This document shows, one piece after another, positions 8,363 to 15,335 of a DNA stretch of 29,956 nucleotides. A model generated the notes under the pieces. It was not told where the DNA came from. It saw nothing but the letters and a program-made list of their open reading frames with translations, and made no database searches. This DNA comes from a virus. The DNA lies in the IMG/VR virus record IMGVR_UViG_3300048014_000404, positions 1 to 29,956 of that record, one strand, 5' to 3'. The position numbers and the translations under genes are program-made. The stretch's first letter is position 1; each line of letters begins with the position of its first letter.

Positions 8363-9231
8363 ACCGCCGTCTCTGGTACGGGCACGAACGGCTCGCCTTC
8401 GAAATGTTGCTGGTTGCCGAACTTGCTCTGGCAGGTGCCCAGCGTCTTGTCGCAGCCGGGGTAGAGGGTGACCGTGTCGCCGGGGGCCGGGGCGACCGGG
8501 AAAGGCACCAGGGGCATGATTACGCCGGCGCCGCTGATCAGCGCGTGATCCTTGATGGGGAAGGACTCGCCTTCCATCGCGCCGCTTGTCCATGTGCCGG
8601 TGCCCAGGCTGAAATGGGTGCTGCCCAGGGTCATGCCGGGGATGTTCAGGATTGTCAGGCTATTGCCCGATCCTGCCGTCCAAGAGGTGGCGAAGGTGGA
8701 TTTGACCAGGGTGCAGCCGGCATCGAATAAGGTGCGGGAGCATCCGGGCTGGAACAGACGCCAGGGCCATTGCAGGTTCAGCAGCTCCAGATGGGTATTC
8801 GCCTTAATCGTCGCCTGGATGCGGCCCGGATCGACCTCGACGACACGGCCGAGAAAGAGCGTCATCAGCCCGGCGCCGGTATCGCCGAATGTCGCCATGA
8901 AGGCACGGTCGAGCTGAACCTCGGCACCATCCAGTGCGCCGGCGCGCAACGCCGAGAGCCAGGGGACGCCCTGCAGCAAGTCGTTCGGGCCGGCCGTCAT
9001 CGTGATGTCGAGCTCATCGACCTGTACGCCGACGTTGAACTTGACCTTAGACCGCTCGAAGAACGGCGCTTGGGACGAGAAGACATTCCCGGTGGCCTGA
9101 TCGGTGATGTCCTGGTCGGCTGTCGTGTAACGGACCACGGTGCCGTCGACCAGTGAGAAGCTGTAGCAGTCGGCCATGAAGAACTGTGCCGAGCCAAGGA
9201 TCGCGCGCAGGCTGCTCGATACGGTTTTCAT
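8359..9231 (-). CDS. DUF2163 tail protein (GTA gp13-like)
   Basis: A 290-residue tail-tip protein. It opens MKTVSSSLRAILGSAQFF with the strand CYSFSLVDGTVVRYTTADQD, which is characteristic of DUF2163. Its C-terminal part has a cysteine-rich GCSRTLFDAGCTL and a DKTLGTCQSKFGNQQHFEGE segment typical of the family's phage_BR0599-like C-terminal domain, where paired cysteines may bind metal. I chose the ATG at 9231; in-frame extension to 9330 would overlap the upstream DUF2460 gene and gives residues unlike the family start. Its position between DUF2460 and NlpC/P60 matches GTA tail-tip order. Confidence 0.88.
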   Translation of the reverse strand: MKTVSSSLRAILGSAQFFMADCYSFSLVDGTVVRYTTADQDITDQATGNVFSSQAPFFERSKVKFNVGVQVDELDITMTAGPNDLLQGVPWLSALRAGALDGAEVQLDRAFMATFGDTGAGLMTLFLGRVVEVDPGRIQATIKANTHLELLNLQWPWRLFQPGCSRTLFDAGCTLVKSTFATSWTAGSGNSLTILNIPGMTLGSTHFSLGTGTWTSGAMEGESFPIKDHALISGAGVIMPLVPFPVAPAPGDTVTLYPGCDKTLGTCQSKFGNQQHFEGEPFVPVPETAV

Positions 9232-9284
9232 GGAGGTTCTTTCGCGTCGCGCTATCTCGCCGGGACCGGTGGGCGCCAAGTGTG

Positions 9285-9908
9285 TCAGCCATTCTTCAAG
9301 CTGATGAAGTCGAGTTTTTTCTGTTCCCACAGCCGGTTCATGAATTTGGCGAAATCATATTGGTCAGCCAGGAAGCGGACCGGCCAGTAATAGGCGATGT
9401 CCGCGACGATGCTCTGGCCCGCGGCGGGCGCGCCGGTGAGGAAGTTGACCGTGCCGTTGGGCGTGACGCCATTTTCCCAGTTGCCGACGCCGTAATCGGT
9501 GCCCTGGATCTTGGGAACGCCGCCTACCTTCAGATTGGAGACCAGAAGCGGCGCCAGAACGGGTTCGTCGAATCCACCGAAACTGCGGACGAGCTGAAAC
9601 TGGGCCTGCGATCCGGTGCCGACGCCGATCGGCTGGCCGGTCACGGCGTTGTCGTCGGGATCGGTGAAGAGGAAGGAATCGTAGGCGCCCTGCCGCGCCA
9701 GGAAGAACGCCAGCAGAGTGTGGAACTCGTCGTTTGCGTCGTCTCGCAAAAAGTTGAACGACAAGGTCCACTGCCAACGCGGATAGACCTGCAGGGCCGC
9801 GCGATTTTCCTGGCCCGATACCGCCTGCTGGATCAGCGTCTTGAAGACGGGCGTGCGCACGACCGGATATTCCAGACCGGCGAGGCTGGGGAAGACTTCG
9901 CTGCTCAT
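9285..9908 (-). CDS. DUF2460 distal tail protein (GTA gp12-like)
   Basis: A 207-residue protein. It shows the DUF2460 start (FPSLAGLEYPVVRTPVF), the YPRWQWTLSFNFLRDD segment, the FFLARQGAYDSFLFTDPDDN turn, and the C-terminal ADQYDFAKFMNRLW..LDFISLKN signature. DUF2460 proteins form the distal-tail hexamer of GTA-like siphophage tails. GGAAG lies 8 nt upstream of the ATG. The gene sits between the tape measure and DUF2163 genes in the canonical order. Confidence 0.9.
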   Translation of the reverse strand: MSSEVFPSLAGLEYPVVRTPVFKTLIQQAVSGQENRAALQVYPRWQWTLSFNFLRDDANDEFHTLLAFFLARQGAYDSFLFTDPDDNAVTGQPIGVGTGSQAQFQLVRSFGGFDEPVLAPLLVSNLKVGGVPKIQGTDYGVGNWENGVTPNGTVNFLTGAPAAGQSIVADIAYYWPVRFLADQYDFAKFMNRLWEQKKLDFISLKNG

Positions 9909-9922
9909 CGCCGTTCTTCCCT

Positions 9923-11077
9923 CTAGACCAGCGCGGGATCGAAGCCGCGGTGGGCGCCACGCAATGCCTTGGCCAGCGCGCTCTTGTTATTGGATAGCAG
10001 CCGCTGAAAGCTGGCCGCGTCGACGGCATGGATATGGATGTCGCCGCCCGATTGCCCCCCACTCGCCAGCCCGGCGCGCAGGGGTTCGGCGATGCTGGCG
10101 GGCAGCACCATCTCCCGCTCGTGCAGCTGGGTCATGGGATTGAGCCCGGCTGGAATGTCGAAGCCGCCCTCGGCTGAAAACACGTCGTAGGCCATGACGG
10201 CGGTGAAGGCGGCGACTGCCGCGGCCGGCGCCAGAATGGGACCGACGATCGGAATTTCCGCGGTCGCGCTATAGGCGCCCGCGGCCGCCTTGTTGGCGTC
10301 GCCGAATACCGAGACCGATCCGGCCGCGGCGCTTGCGGCCTTGCCCTCGGCGGCCGCGGTGTTTTGCGAGGCGAGCCGCGCGGCGTTGCCGGCCTCGCTC
10401 GCCGAAGTCATTGTCAGTTCGGACACGATCCAGTCGGTCGCCCGCTTGACCGCCATGTTGGTAAAGTCCGAGACGATCGACTGGCCGACCTTGGCAACGG
10501 CCTGACGCAGAGTCTCGTTGCCCTCGATGATGCCGTTCAGCGACGACTGAAAGGCGCTGCCGATCGGCGCGACGATCGATCTCCAGGATTGCTGCGCTTC
10601 GGCGACGGCTTTCTGGTCGAGCGCGCGAATCTTGGCGTCATGCGCCGCCTTCGCCGCCTCCATCCCGTTCAGCATCTTGTTATAGGCGGCCAGCGTTTCG
10701 TCGTTGGCCTCGTATTCGTGGGCCAGGTCGTCCCGCAGCCTCTCCAGCTTCGCGTCCTCAAGCTGCTTTTCCTGCACGGTCGCCTCGTCAGCCGAGATTT
10801 CGTGCAGGCTTTTCAGCATCTGGATTTGCGAGGCCTGCGCCGCGAAATCGTCCTCGACCGCCTTTTTCTGGGCCGCGGCCGGGGCGCTCATATCGGCGAT
10901 CGATTTCGCCAGGTCCTCGAAAGAAGGAGCTATTTTGTGGGCATCATTGCTGATTCCTTCTAAACCCAGCTGAATTCCTGCGCATGTCGCATCGAGCTGC
11001 TGCTTGGCCTGAGCGAGGCCGGCATCCAGCTCATCGGTTGCGACGGTAAAGCCGATATCGATCGAGGTGTCGGCCAT
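9923..11077 (-). CDS. Tail tape-measure protein (short)
   Basis: A 384-residue protein. It opens MADTSIDIGFTVATDELDAGL, followed by long coiled-coil-prone helices (about residues 20-190). A small hydrophobic, Ala/Gly-rich stretch follows at about 255-300 (IPIVGPILAPAAAVAAFTAV). The C-terminal segment GGFDIPAGLNPMTQLHEREM is common to phage tape-measure C-termini. The gene lies directly after the tail-assembly chaperone genes and before the distal-tail gene. It is short for a siphophage tape measure (often above 600 residues), predicting a short GTA-like tail. GAGG lies about 6 nt before the ATG. Confidence 0.82.
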   Translation of the reverse strand: MADTSIDIGFTVATDELDAGLAQAKQQLDATCAGIQLGLEGISNDAHKIAPSFEDLAKSIADMSAPAAAQKKAVEDDFAAQASQIQMLKSLHEISADEATVQEKQLEDAKLERLRDDLAHEYEANDETLAAYNKMLNGMEAAKAAHDAKIRALDQKAVAEAQQSWRSIVAPIGSAFQSSLNGIIEGNETLRQAVAKVGQSIVSDFTNMAVKRATDWIVSELTMTSASEAGNAARLASQNTAAAEGKAASAAAGSVSVFGDANKAAAGAYSATAEIPIVGPILAPAAAVAAFTAVMAYDVFSAEGGFDIPAGLNPMTQLHEREMVLPASIAEPLRAGLASGGQSGGDIHIHAVDAASFQRLLSNNKSALAKALRGAHRGFDPALV

Positions 11078-11097
11078 GTGATTCCTCAGCGTCTAAG

Positions 11098-11355
11098 TCA
11101 GAAAGTGCCGGCGCCGTTCTTGCCCAACGTCGCGAGTAAGCCGCCCAGGTCGTTAGGGCGGCGGTCCTCGTTCTTGAAGCCGGCTATCGCGCGAAGCAAC
11201 AGATGAGCCGGCGGGTATTTGCGCCAATAGGCGGCGAGTTCCTCGAATTCCGGGAGCGTCATCTCGTCGATCTCGGGCCGGCGATAGCCGCAGGCGGTGG
11301 CGATCAGGCCGTAGATGTCGCCCCATCGGAAGGGCTCGCCGCCGGTACTTCCCCC
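11098..11355 (-). CDS. Tail-assembly chaperone extension (gpT-like), read by -1 frameshift
   Basis: This open stretch has no start codon of its own. It encodes about 84 residues containing PFRWGDIYGLIATACGYR, MTLPEFEELAAYWR and PPAHLLLRAIAGFK, a pattern common in phage tail-assembly proteins downstream of gpG. It is in the -1 frame relative to the chaperone gene at 11304-11633 and overlaps its last codons. A slip at the G-run at 11351-11355 would give a fusion of about 178 residues. By analogy with lambda gpG/gpGT, the extension would recruit major tail protein to the tape measure. It ends with TGA at 11098-11100. Confidence 0.68.
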   Translation of the reverse strand, partial: GGSTGGEPFRWGDIYGLIATACGYRRPEIDEMTLPEFEELAAYWRKYPPAHLLLRAIAGFKNEDRRPNDLGGLLATLGKNGAGTF

Positions 11356-11633
11356 GGCGAAGCGCTCCGCCTTTGCAGGCCGGACAGGACCGCGACGGCC
11401 GAGACCGCCGCCTGCAATTGCGGAACCGTCGGCGACAGCTCGTCGAAGGCTTCGCGCGTGAAGCTTGGATCGGCGGTGCGGATCGCGGCGGTCACGATAT
11501 CGCCCTGGGCCTCGAGCTTGGCTTCGCTGTCGATGCCGAGCGACAGGAAAAGCGGCAGCACCCGCTTCAAGTCGCGGAATTTCAGCGGCGCGATTGGATA
11601 GTCGCGGTCGCCGAGCATTATGGTGTCGGCCAT
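11304..11633 (-). CDS. Tail-assembly chaperone (gpG-like)
   Basis: A 109-residue acidic, mostly helical protein starting MADTIMLGDRDYPIAPLKFR. It lies 3 bp after the major tail protein gene and before the tape measure, the usual place for the gpG-type chaperone. The region DLKRVLPLFLSLGIDSEA and the short degenerate C-terminus after LSGLQRRSAS fit a protein whose end overlaps the frameshift product. There is no enzymatic motif. The role, coating or solubilising the tape measure before tail polymerisation, is inferred from position and the overlapping -1 frame. Confidence 0.72.
   Translation of the reverse strand: MADTIMLGDRDYPIAPLKFRDLKRVLPLFLSLGIDSEAKLEAQGDIVTAAIRTADPSFTREAFDELSPTVPQLQAAVSAVAVLSGLQRRSASPGEVPAASPSDGATSTA
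11350..11357 (-). other. Candidate -1 ribosomal slippery site
   Basis: On the minus strand the site reads CCGGGGGA, with zero-frame codons CCG GGG GAA. A P-site tRNA on GGG can re-pair perfectly on GGG one base back, after which GGA is read in the -1 frame and the chaperone extension follows. It is not a textbook X-XXY-YYZ heptamer, but GC-rich slip sites occur in tail chaperone genes. Confidence 0.5.
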
Positions 11634-11636
11634 AGT

Positions 11637-12371
11637 TTACTCGCTCAGCCAGATGTTGCCGATATTGCCAGCTGCGTCGGCGGCGGCCTGGAAGTCGAAT
11701 TCGGGGATCATGAAATCCTCGTTCTTGAAGGCGAGCGACAGCTTGGGCGCGATCACCGAATTCAATTGGAGGTTCAATAGCTTGCCCTGGTACTGCTCGT
11801 TCAGGATCAGCTTGAAGGTCGGCCCCGATCCCATCAGCATGTTGCCGAGCGACAGGCTGGTGCCGGCGGTCGTCGTATAGCTGTAGGTGAACAGCAGGGC
11901 GGCGTTGGCGTCGCCGGCGCTGAAGCTATAGATGCCGCCCGAGACGGTGTACTGGCCGGTCGTGGGGCTGCTCTCGACCGGCGTCAGCATCGCGCCGGTC
12001 GCGGCATAGGCGACGCCGAGATCGGTAACGAAGGTCGTGTGATTGCCGACCGTGACGGTATAGGCGGCGCTGGCCGGCACCGATCCCGCCTCGTTCAGCT
12101 GGGTCAGCGTGTTGCCGGTCGATAGTGTCTGGCCGAAGAAGATGTTGTTGAAATTGGACGCGCTGATCCGCGCCGCCTTGGCCTTGCCGGTGATCTTGAG
12201 ACCGCCGCGGGCCAGGGCCACCGGCGCCTGGAACTGGCCGGTCAGCTCCTTGATCGTGAAGCTGAGGTCGAGCTGAACCTCCTGCAACGTGCCGAACTGC
12301 GCCGGCGTCGCGGCGGTGGTGTCGGTGCGCAGCGCGATCAGCGCGCCCACCCCGAAAGCATATTGGGTCAT
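11637..12371 (-). CDS. Major tail tube protein
   Basis: A 244-residue beta-rich protein. Features include a KELTGQFQAPVALARGGLKI strand pair, KITGKAKAARISASNFNNIF, and a C-terminal strand LNSVIAPKLSLAFKNEDF followed by the helix FDFQAAADAAGNIGNIW. This is the usual layout of alphaproteobacterial siphophage tube proteins. The central region (about residues 85-165) resembles an extra beta insertion. I chose the ATG at 12371, with AAGGAG 8 nt upstream; a TTG at 12377 lies too close to that Shine-Dalgarno. The gene sits between the small conserved protein and the chaperones. Confidence 0.82.
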   Translation of the reverse strand: MTQYAFGVGALIALRTDTTAATPAQFGTLQEVQLDLSFTIKELTGQFQAPVALARGGLKITGKAKAARISASNFNNIFFGQTLSTGNTLTQLNEAGSVPASAAYTVTVGNHTTFVTDLGVAYAATGAMLTPVESSPTTGQYTVSGGIYSFSAGDANAALLFTYSYTTTAGTSLSLGNMLMGSGPTFKLILNEQYQGKLLNLQLNSVIAPKLSLAFKNEDFMIPEFDFQAAADAAGNIGNIWLSE

Positions 12372-12415
12372 GGTCAAATCTCCTTGGCGGCCGCCAAAGG
12401 CGGCTGTTTATGTAA

Positions 12416-12604
12416 TCAGCGACCTCCGGTCGCGTCCGCGATTTCGGAATGCAGATGGGTGAGAACCGTACGCAGATGGTTGTAGGCCTCGACGGAGCGC
12501 GACACGGCCGAGCCGGCGATATGGGTGTTGAACCAGCGGTCGATCGCGGCGCGGATATCGGGTGCGGCCGCCTGTTCGGCGGGCGGCTGAAGTGTCTCGG
12601 GCAT
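12416..12604 (-). CDS. Small conserved phage protein
   Basis: A 62-residue protein, mostly one helical region: IRAAIDRWFNTHIAGSAVSR, then EAYNHLRTVLTHLHSEIA. AAGGA lies 7 nt before the ATG and the gene fills the gap between the tail terminator and the tube gene, so it is likely expressed. The central RWFNTH..SAVSRSVEAYNHL pattern resembles small proteins in other phage tail clusters, but no function is known to me. Confidence 0.65.
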   Translation of the reverse strand: MPETLQPPAEQAAAPDIRAAIDRWFNTHIAGSAVSRSVEAYNHLRTVLTHLHSEIADATGGR

Positions 12605-12613
12605 GGGGTGTCC

Positions 12614-13048
12614 TTATGGGATGAGGATGTCGACGGGCACGACGGCGTAGGCATATTCGCCCAGCAGTCCTTCGTCGGTTTCGATGCGGCCGTTGATGGT
12701 GACCCGCCTGGCGAGCCCGCCCAGCGTGAGCGCGCGGTCTGGGTCTGAGGCGCCGAAGGATTGCTCGATCGCGTCCAAGAGCGGGCTCAGCAGCGACGAG
12801 GTGGGAAAACTCCTGTCACCGGAATGGGCGTAAAGCACGAGGTCGAGATGCATGATCCGCTTCAGCGGCTGCATCCCGGTCCAATCGACGGTTTCGCCCT
12901 TGTAGATCTGAAAGAGGGCCGGGCAGTTGCCGGCGCCGATATCCTGCGGGGATTTCAGGCGGCGGCTGGCCGTCTTGATGTCGCTGGTCGCGGCGAGGCA
13001 CCGTGTCAGATGCGCGAACAAGGCGGCCTGGACGGCTTCGCGGTTCAT
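12614..13048 (-). CDS. Tail terminator / DUF3168-like tail completion protein
   Basis: A 144-residue protein. The order is an N-terminal helix AVQAALFAHLTRCLAAT, a beta region with PALFQIYKGETVDW and KRIMHLDLVLYAHSGD, a helix LSPLLDAIEQSFG, and the ending YAYAVVPVDI. Size, architecture and position after the gp10-like gene match DUF3168 tail-terminator proteins, which cap the tail tube at the head end. Its ATG overlaps the TGA of the gp10-like gene. Confidence 0.72.
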   Translation of the reverse strand: MNREAVQAALFAHLTRCLAATSDIKTASRRLKSPQDIGAGNCPALFQIYKGETVDWTGMQPLKRIMHLDLVLYAHSGDRSFPTSSLLSPLLDAIEQSFGASDPDRALTLGGLARRVTINGRIETDEGLLGEYAYAVVPVDILIP

Positions 13049-13518
13049 GGGTGGAGGGCTCCGTCGAGTGCGGCGGCGATGGCGGCTCGTATGTCGGGGG
13101 CGAGTTCGGCCAAGGCGCTGCGCAAATAGGAATGGGCGGGATAATCGACCCGGCGATCGTAAGCCCGCACCGCAGCCTCGACCGGGCGGATGGCGCGGCC
13201 GAAGGCCTCGGCCTGCCGCCGCAGATGTGCGCGGACCGTCTCGACCCCGTCGAAGCCATATTCCTGGAAGGCGGCATAGGGCGTGTCGGCGGTGACGGTC
13301 GCGGCGATCCGGCTGGTGAGATCGACGCTCGCCGCCAGCGATTCCCTAAGCTTGCCGGAGCGGGCGTTGAGGACGTCCCCCGACAGGTTGCGTTCGGCGA
13401 TGGCGCGAAGCCTGCCGGCGAGGTCGACCGAGACCGCGCCGATAGCGTCGTCGGCGCGCCCCGGCAGGGCCGCGAGATTATCCGCGACGGCGCCGGCATC
13501 GAGGGTGACTGTGATCAT
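13045..13518 (-). CDS. HK97 gp10-like head-tail joining protein
   Basis: A 157-residue protein with an N-terminal strand ITVTLDAG and a long helix. The segments DLAGRLRAIAERNLSGDVL and YAAFQEYGFDG match the HK97-gp10_like family (aligned residues around RTGxLxxSI and a YAxxxEYG motif). It likely connects head and tail. No Shine-Dalgarno precedes its ATG at 13518; instead the ATG overlaps the TGA of the degenerate connector remnant just upstream. This suggests that ancestral translation was coupled to the connector gene before the cargo island was inserted. Confidence 0.78.
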   Translation of the reverse strand: MITVTLDAGAVADNLAALPGRADDAIGAVSVDLAGRLRAIAERNLSGDVLNARSGKLRESLAASVDLTSRIAATVTADTPYAAFQEYGFDGVETVRAHLRRQAEAFGRAIRPVEAAVRAYDRRVDYPAHSYLRSALAELAPDIRAAIAAALDGALHP

Positions 13519-13634
13519 AGGAGGTTTGCTCGGCTACAGCGGGCGATGAACGCGCTTACATCTTTTCGGGCATAGGAGGTGGTCGCCATACCGCTCGGTC
13601 CCTCCGAGGCCTTGCCAGGCCGTAATCCGAGCAT
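13515..13634 (-). pseudogene. Degenerate duplicate of the head-tail connector 3' end
   Basis: Read on the minus strand, this gives GMATTSYARKDVSAFIA..RCSRANLL followed by TGA. It parallels the C-terminus of the intact connector at 15336-15896, GMATTAYAQKDVSPFVA..ARYAKANLA followed by TGA, with a 4-codon deletion near the end and further divergence upstream (GKASE versus GKVSE). The matching stretch is about 33 codons. The TGA overlaps the gp10 ATG. I interpret it as the original connector 3' end, displaced when the cargo island at 13.6-15.3 kb arrived with a replacement end. A 39-residue ORF remains open from ATG at 13634 and may still be translated. Confidence 0.75.
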
Positions 13635-13733
13635 AACGAAAATGTTAGCTGTCAGGTTTACCAAGGAATTGGTGAAAAAGTTTACTGAGCCCGCGTTCGG
13701 ACTCTGTACCGCCCTTGGACATGCCGCTGCGTC

Positions 13734-14408
13734 TTACGCGCTGGCAATCTCGAAATGTGACCAGCTGTAATCCACGGTTGAGGCAAGTTCTTTCCGGATT
13801 CCATCGGGATCGGACTCAAGTCGTGCCAAGTACGACTGTGCCTCTATTGCCAATCTGGCGTAATTTTTGGGGGACTCGGCGGCATATCGGATTGTATCGC
13901 GGAGTAGTCCGGAGGCTTCGTCATTACGCTCAGCGTATAGAGCGCATTGCGCCAGTTGTAGGCAGATCAGTGCGAAGTTTCTTTGGGTTTTTGACTTCAG
14001 AAGTCCATTAGGAGTGCCGCGAGCAATAAATCCGGCCAAGTCGAATTTTGTGAATCCCTGAGCCGCTGCCTCTGCGATGGTCTCGGCCCCTTGCTCTAGG
14101 TAATAGTACTGCGGAGATATAACGTCATAGATTTCAGTTGTCAGAAAGTCACGCCGATCACGGAACATGAGCCCATAATACATCTCGAATTTAATGGTCG
14201 TGTTGCTTGTTTTCACCAGAATTTTCGGTACGATTGGCCCGTTTGCCACCAGCCAGAGTTCGATCGGCCAAAGCGGGATGAGCGGCGTTACAATATCAAA
14301 TCGACGTGCAGTGCAGCCGGGCAAATGCGGCGCCATCAACAAGCTCACTTGGTCCCCGATAGCTCGGGCGGCCTGGAAACTATAGCGCTTAGACGGATAT
14401 TTAAACAT
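13734..14408 (-). CDS. Candidate immunity protein for the adjacent nuclease-fold protein
   Basis: A 224-residue protein of unknown family, AT-richer than the neighbouring head genes. The N-terminal half contains beta strands (FDIVTPLIPLWPIELWLVA, KILVKTSNTTIKFEMYYG). The C-terminal half looks like TPR-type helices (about residues 145-205: ALICLQLAQCALYAERNDEA, then YARLAIEAQSYLARLES). It starts 12 bp after the stop of the nuclease-fold gene, and the pair forms a discrete island between the connector and gp10 genes. Toxin-immunity order is the basis for the call; nothing in the protein itself proves immunity. Alternatives are a chaperone or loader for the nuclease, or an unrelated cargo protein. 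Confidence 0.5.
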   Translation of the reverse strand: MFKYPSKRYSFQAARAIGDQVSLLMAPHLPGCTARRFDIVTPLIPLWPIELWLVANGPIVPKILVKTSNTTIKFEMYYGLMFRDRRDFLTTEIYDVISPQYYYLEQGAETIAEAAAQGFTKFDLAGFIARGTPNGLLKSKTQRNFALICLQLAQCALYAERNDEASGLLRDTIRYAAESPKNYARLAIEAQSYLARLESDPDGIRKELASTVDYSWSHFEIASA

Positions 14409-14420
14409 CCAGCTTCTGCT

Positions 14421-15263
14421 TCACTGTTGTGTGATCAGGAAATGGTCATAAGCGGGATTGCCCGGCATATTGGCCAAAGTCTTCTGTTTTTGTGCTTCTA
14501 CCGCTGCGTCGCTGGTATTGGCCGCACGGCCGGTCTTAAGTTCGAATACTGCTAACGGGTGACCGAGAGGTCCATAAACTACATCAGGAACCGATGAGCC
14601 AGGAAGCCGAATATCGAACGGAATGTGGATTTTGTCCAAGTAGACCGGATCGGTATGAAAATTAGGATTGCCGAGAGCGTCAATTTGCGCCTTAAAGGCG
14701 TCGTGAAGTTTTTGTCCGTATTCTGGCATTCCGGGCCGAAATCCAACCTTAGCGACGGCTAGGATCGCCTGCCAGGCCACCACGACTAACAACTTATGAG
14801 CAATATCGATTTCCTCGTTGCCGGGTAGTCCCGCTCTGTATGTGGACACGAATCCGATGCCCATCGCAGAGGCGACTTGCTGGAAGCCTGGGGGGAGATA
14901 AGCGCTTGGGCCGCTAGCAAATTGACCACCACCCGGCCCATCCGGCTTATGGAATGGATTATATTTGGTAAGCTGACCGGTGGGATCGATTCGCATAAAG
15001 AGCAAGACTAGCGACGCGCGCGCCAGATCGTCCGCGTCTAATGCGCGTGCCAGCGCTTCCGGCCCACTGCGACTGCTTGACAGCCGCATGAGGCCATTTG
15101 AACAGGTGGCTTTTGTAATTGCGAGCGCTGACCAAGCCGGCACGACACGGCCGAGGTGATCAAGTTCGGTTATAGGCGTTCCATCGGCGAGGTAGGCGTG
15201 AGCTTCGGATATGAACGGCAGGCCGTGAGGGTTGACGTCCACGGCCAATCGGTAGGTCAGCAT
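14421..15263 (-). CDS. PD-(D/E)xK-like nuclease protein with shared phage N-terminal module
   Basis: A 280-residue protein. Residues 1-120 resemble the N-terminal module of the protein at the left edge: the starts are alike (MLTYRLAVDVNPH), the ALDADDLARASLVLLFMRI helix aligns with its counterpart, and the KYNPFHKPDGPGGGQFASG linker matches a GRWT-type linker. The C-terminus carries D227 in PDVV and E241-L-K243 in FELKTG, a PD-(D/E)xK arrangement, preceded by a helical region with HKLLVVVAWQAILAVA. I infer a nuclease effector. GGAG lies 7 nt before the ATG. The gene interrupts the connector-gp10 order and is AT-richer than both. No secretion signal is seen; the linker style resembles phage proteins that join a virion domain to a toxin. 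Confidence 0.62.
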   Translation of the reverse strand: MLTYRLAVDVNPHGLPFISEAHAYLADGTPITELDHLGRVVPAWSALAITKATCSNGLMRLSSSRSGPEALARALDADDLARASLVLLFMRIDPTGQLTKYNPFHKPDGPGGGQFASGPSAYLPPGFQQVASAMGIGFVSTYRAGLPGNEEIDIAHKLLVVVAWQAILAVAKVGFRPGMPEYGQKLHDAFKAQIDALGNPNFHTDPVYLDKIHIPFDIRLPGSSVPDVVYGPLGHPLAVFELKTGRAANTSDAAVEAQKQKTLANMPGNPAYDHFLITQQ

Positions 15264-15335
15264 CTGATTTCTCCAGAATGCGCCCCAAGACGTCCCAAGG
15301 CCGGCGGCTTAGAAGCGCCGATCGATCAAGACAAA

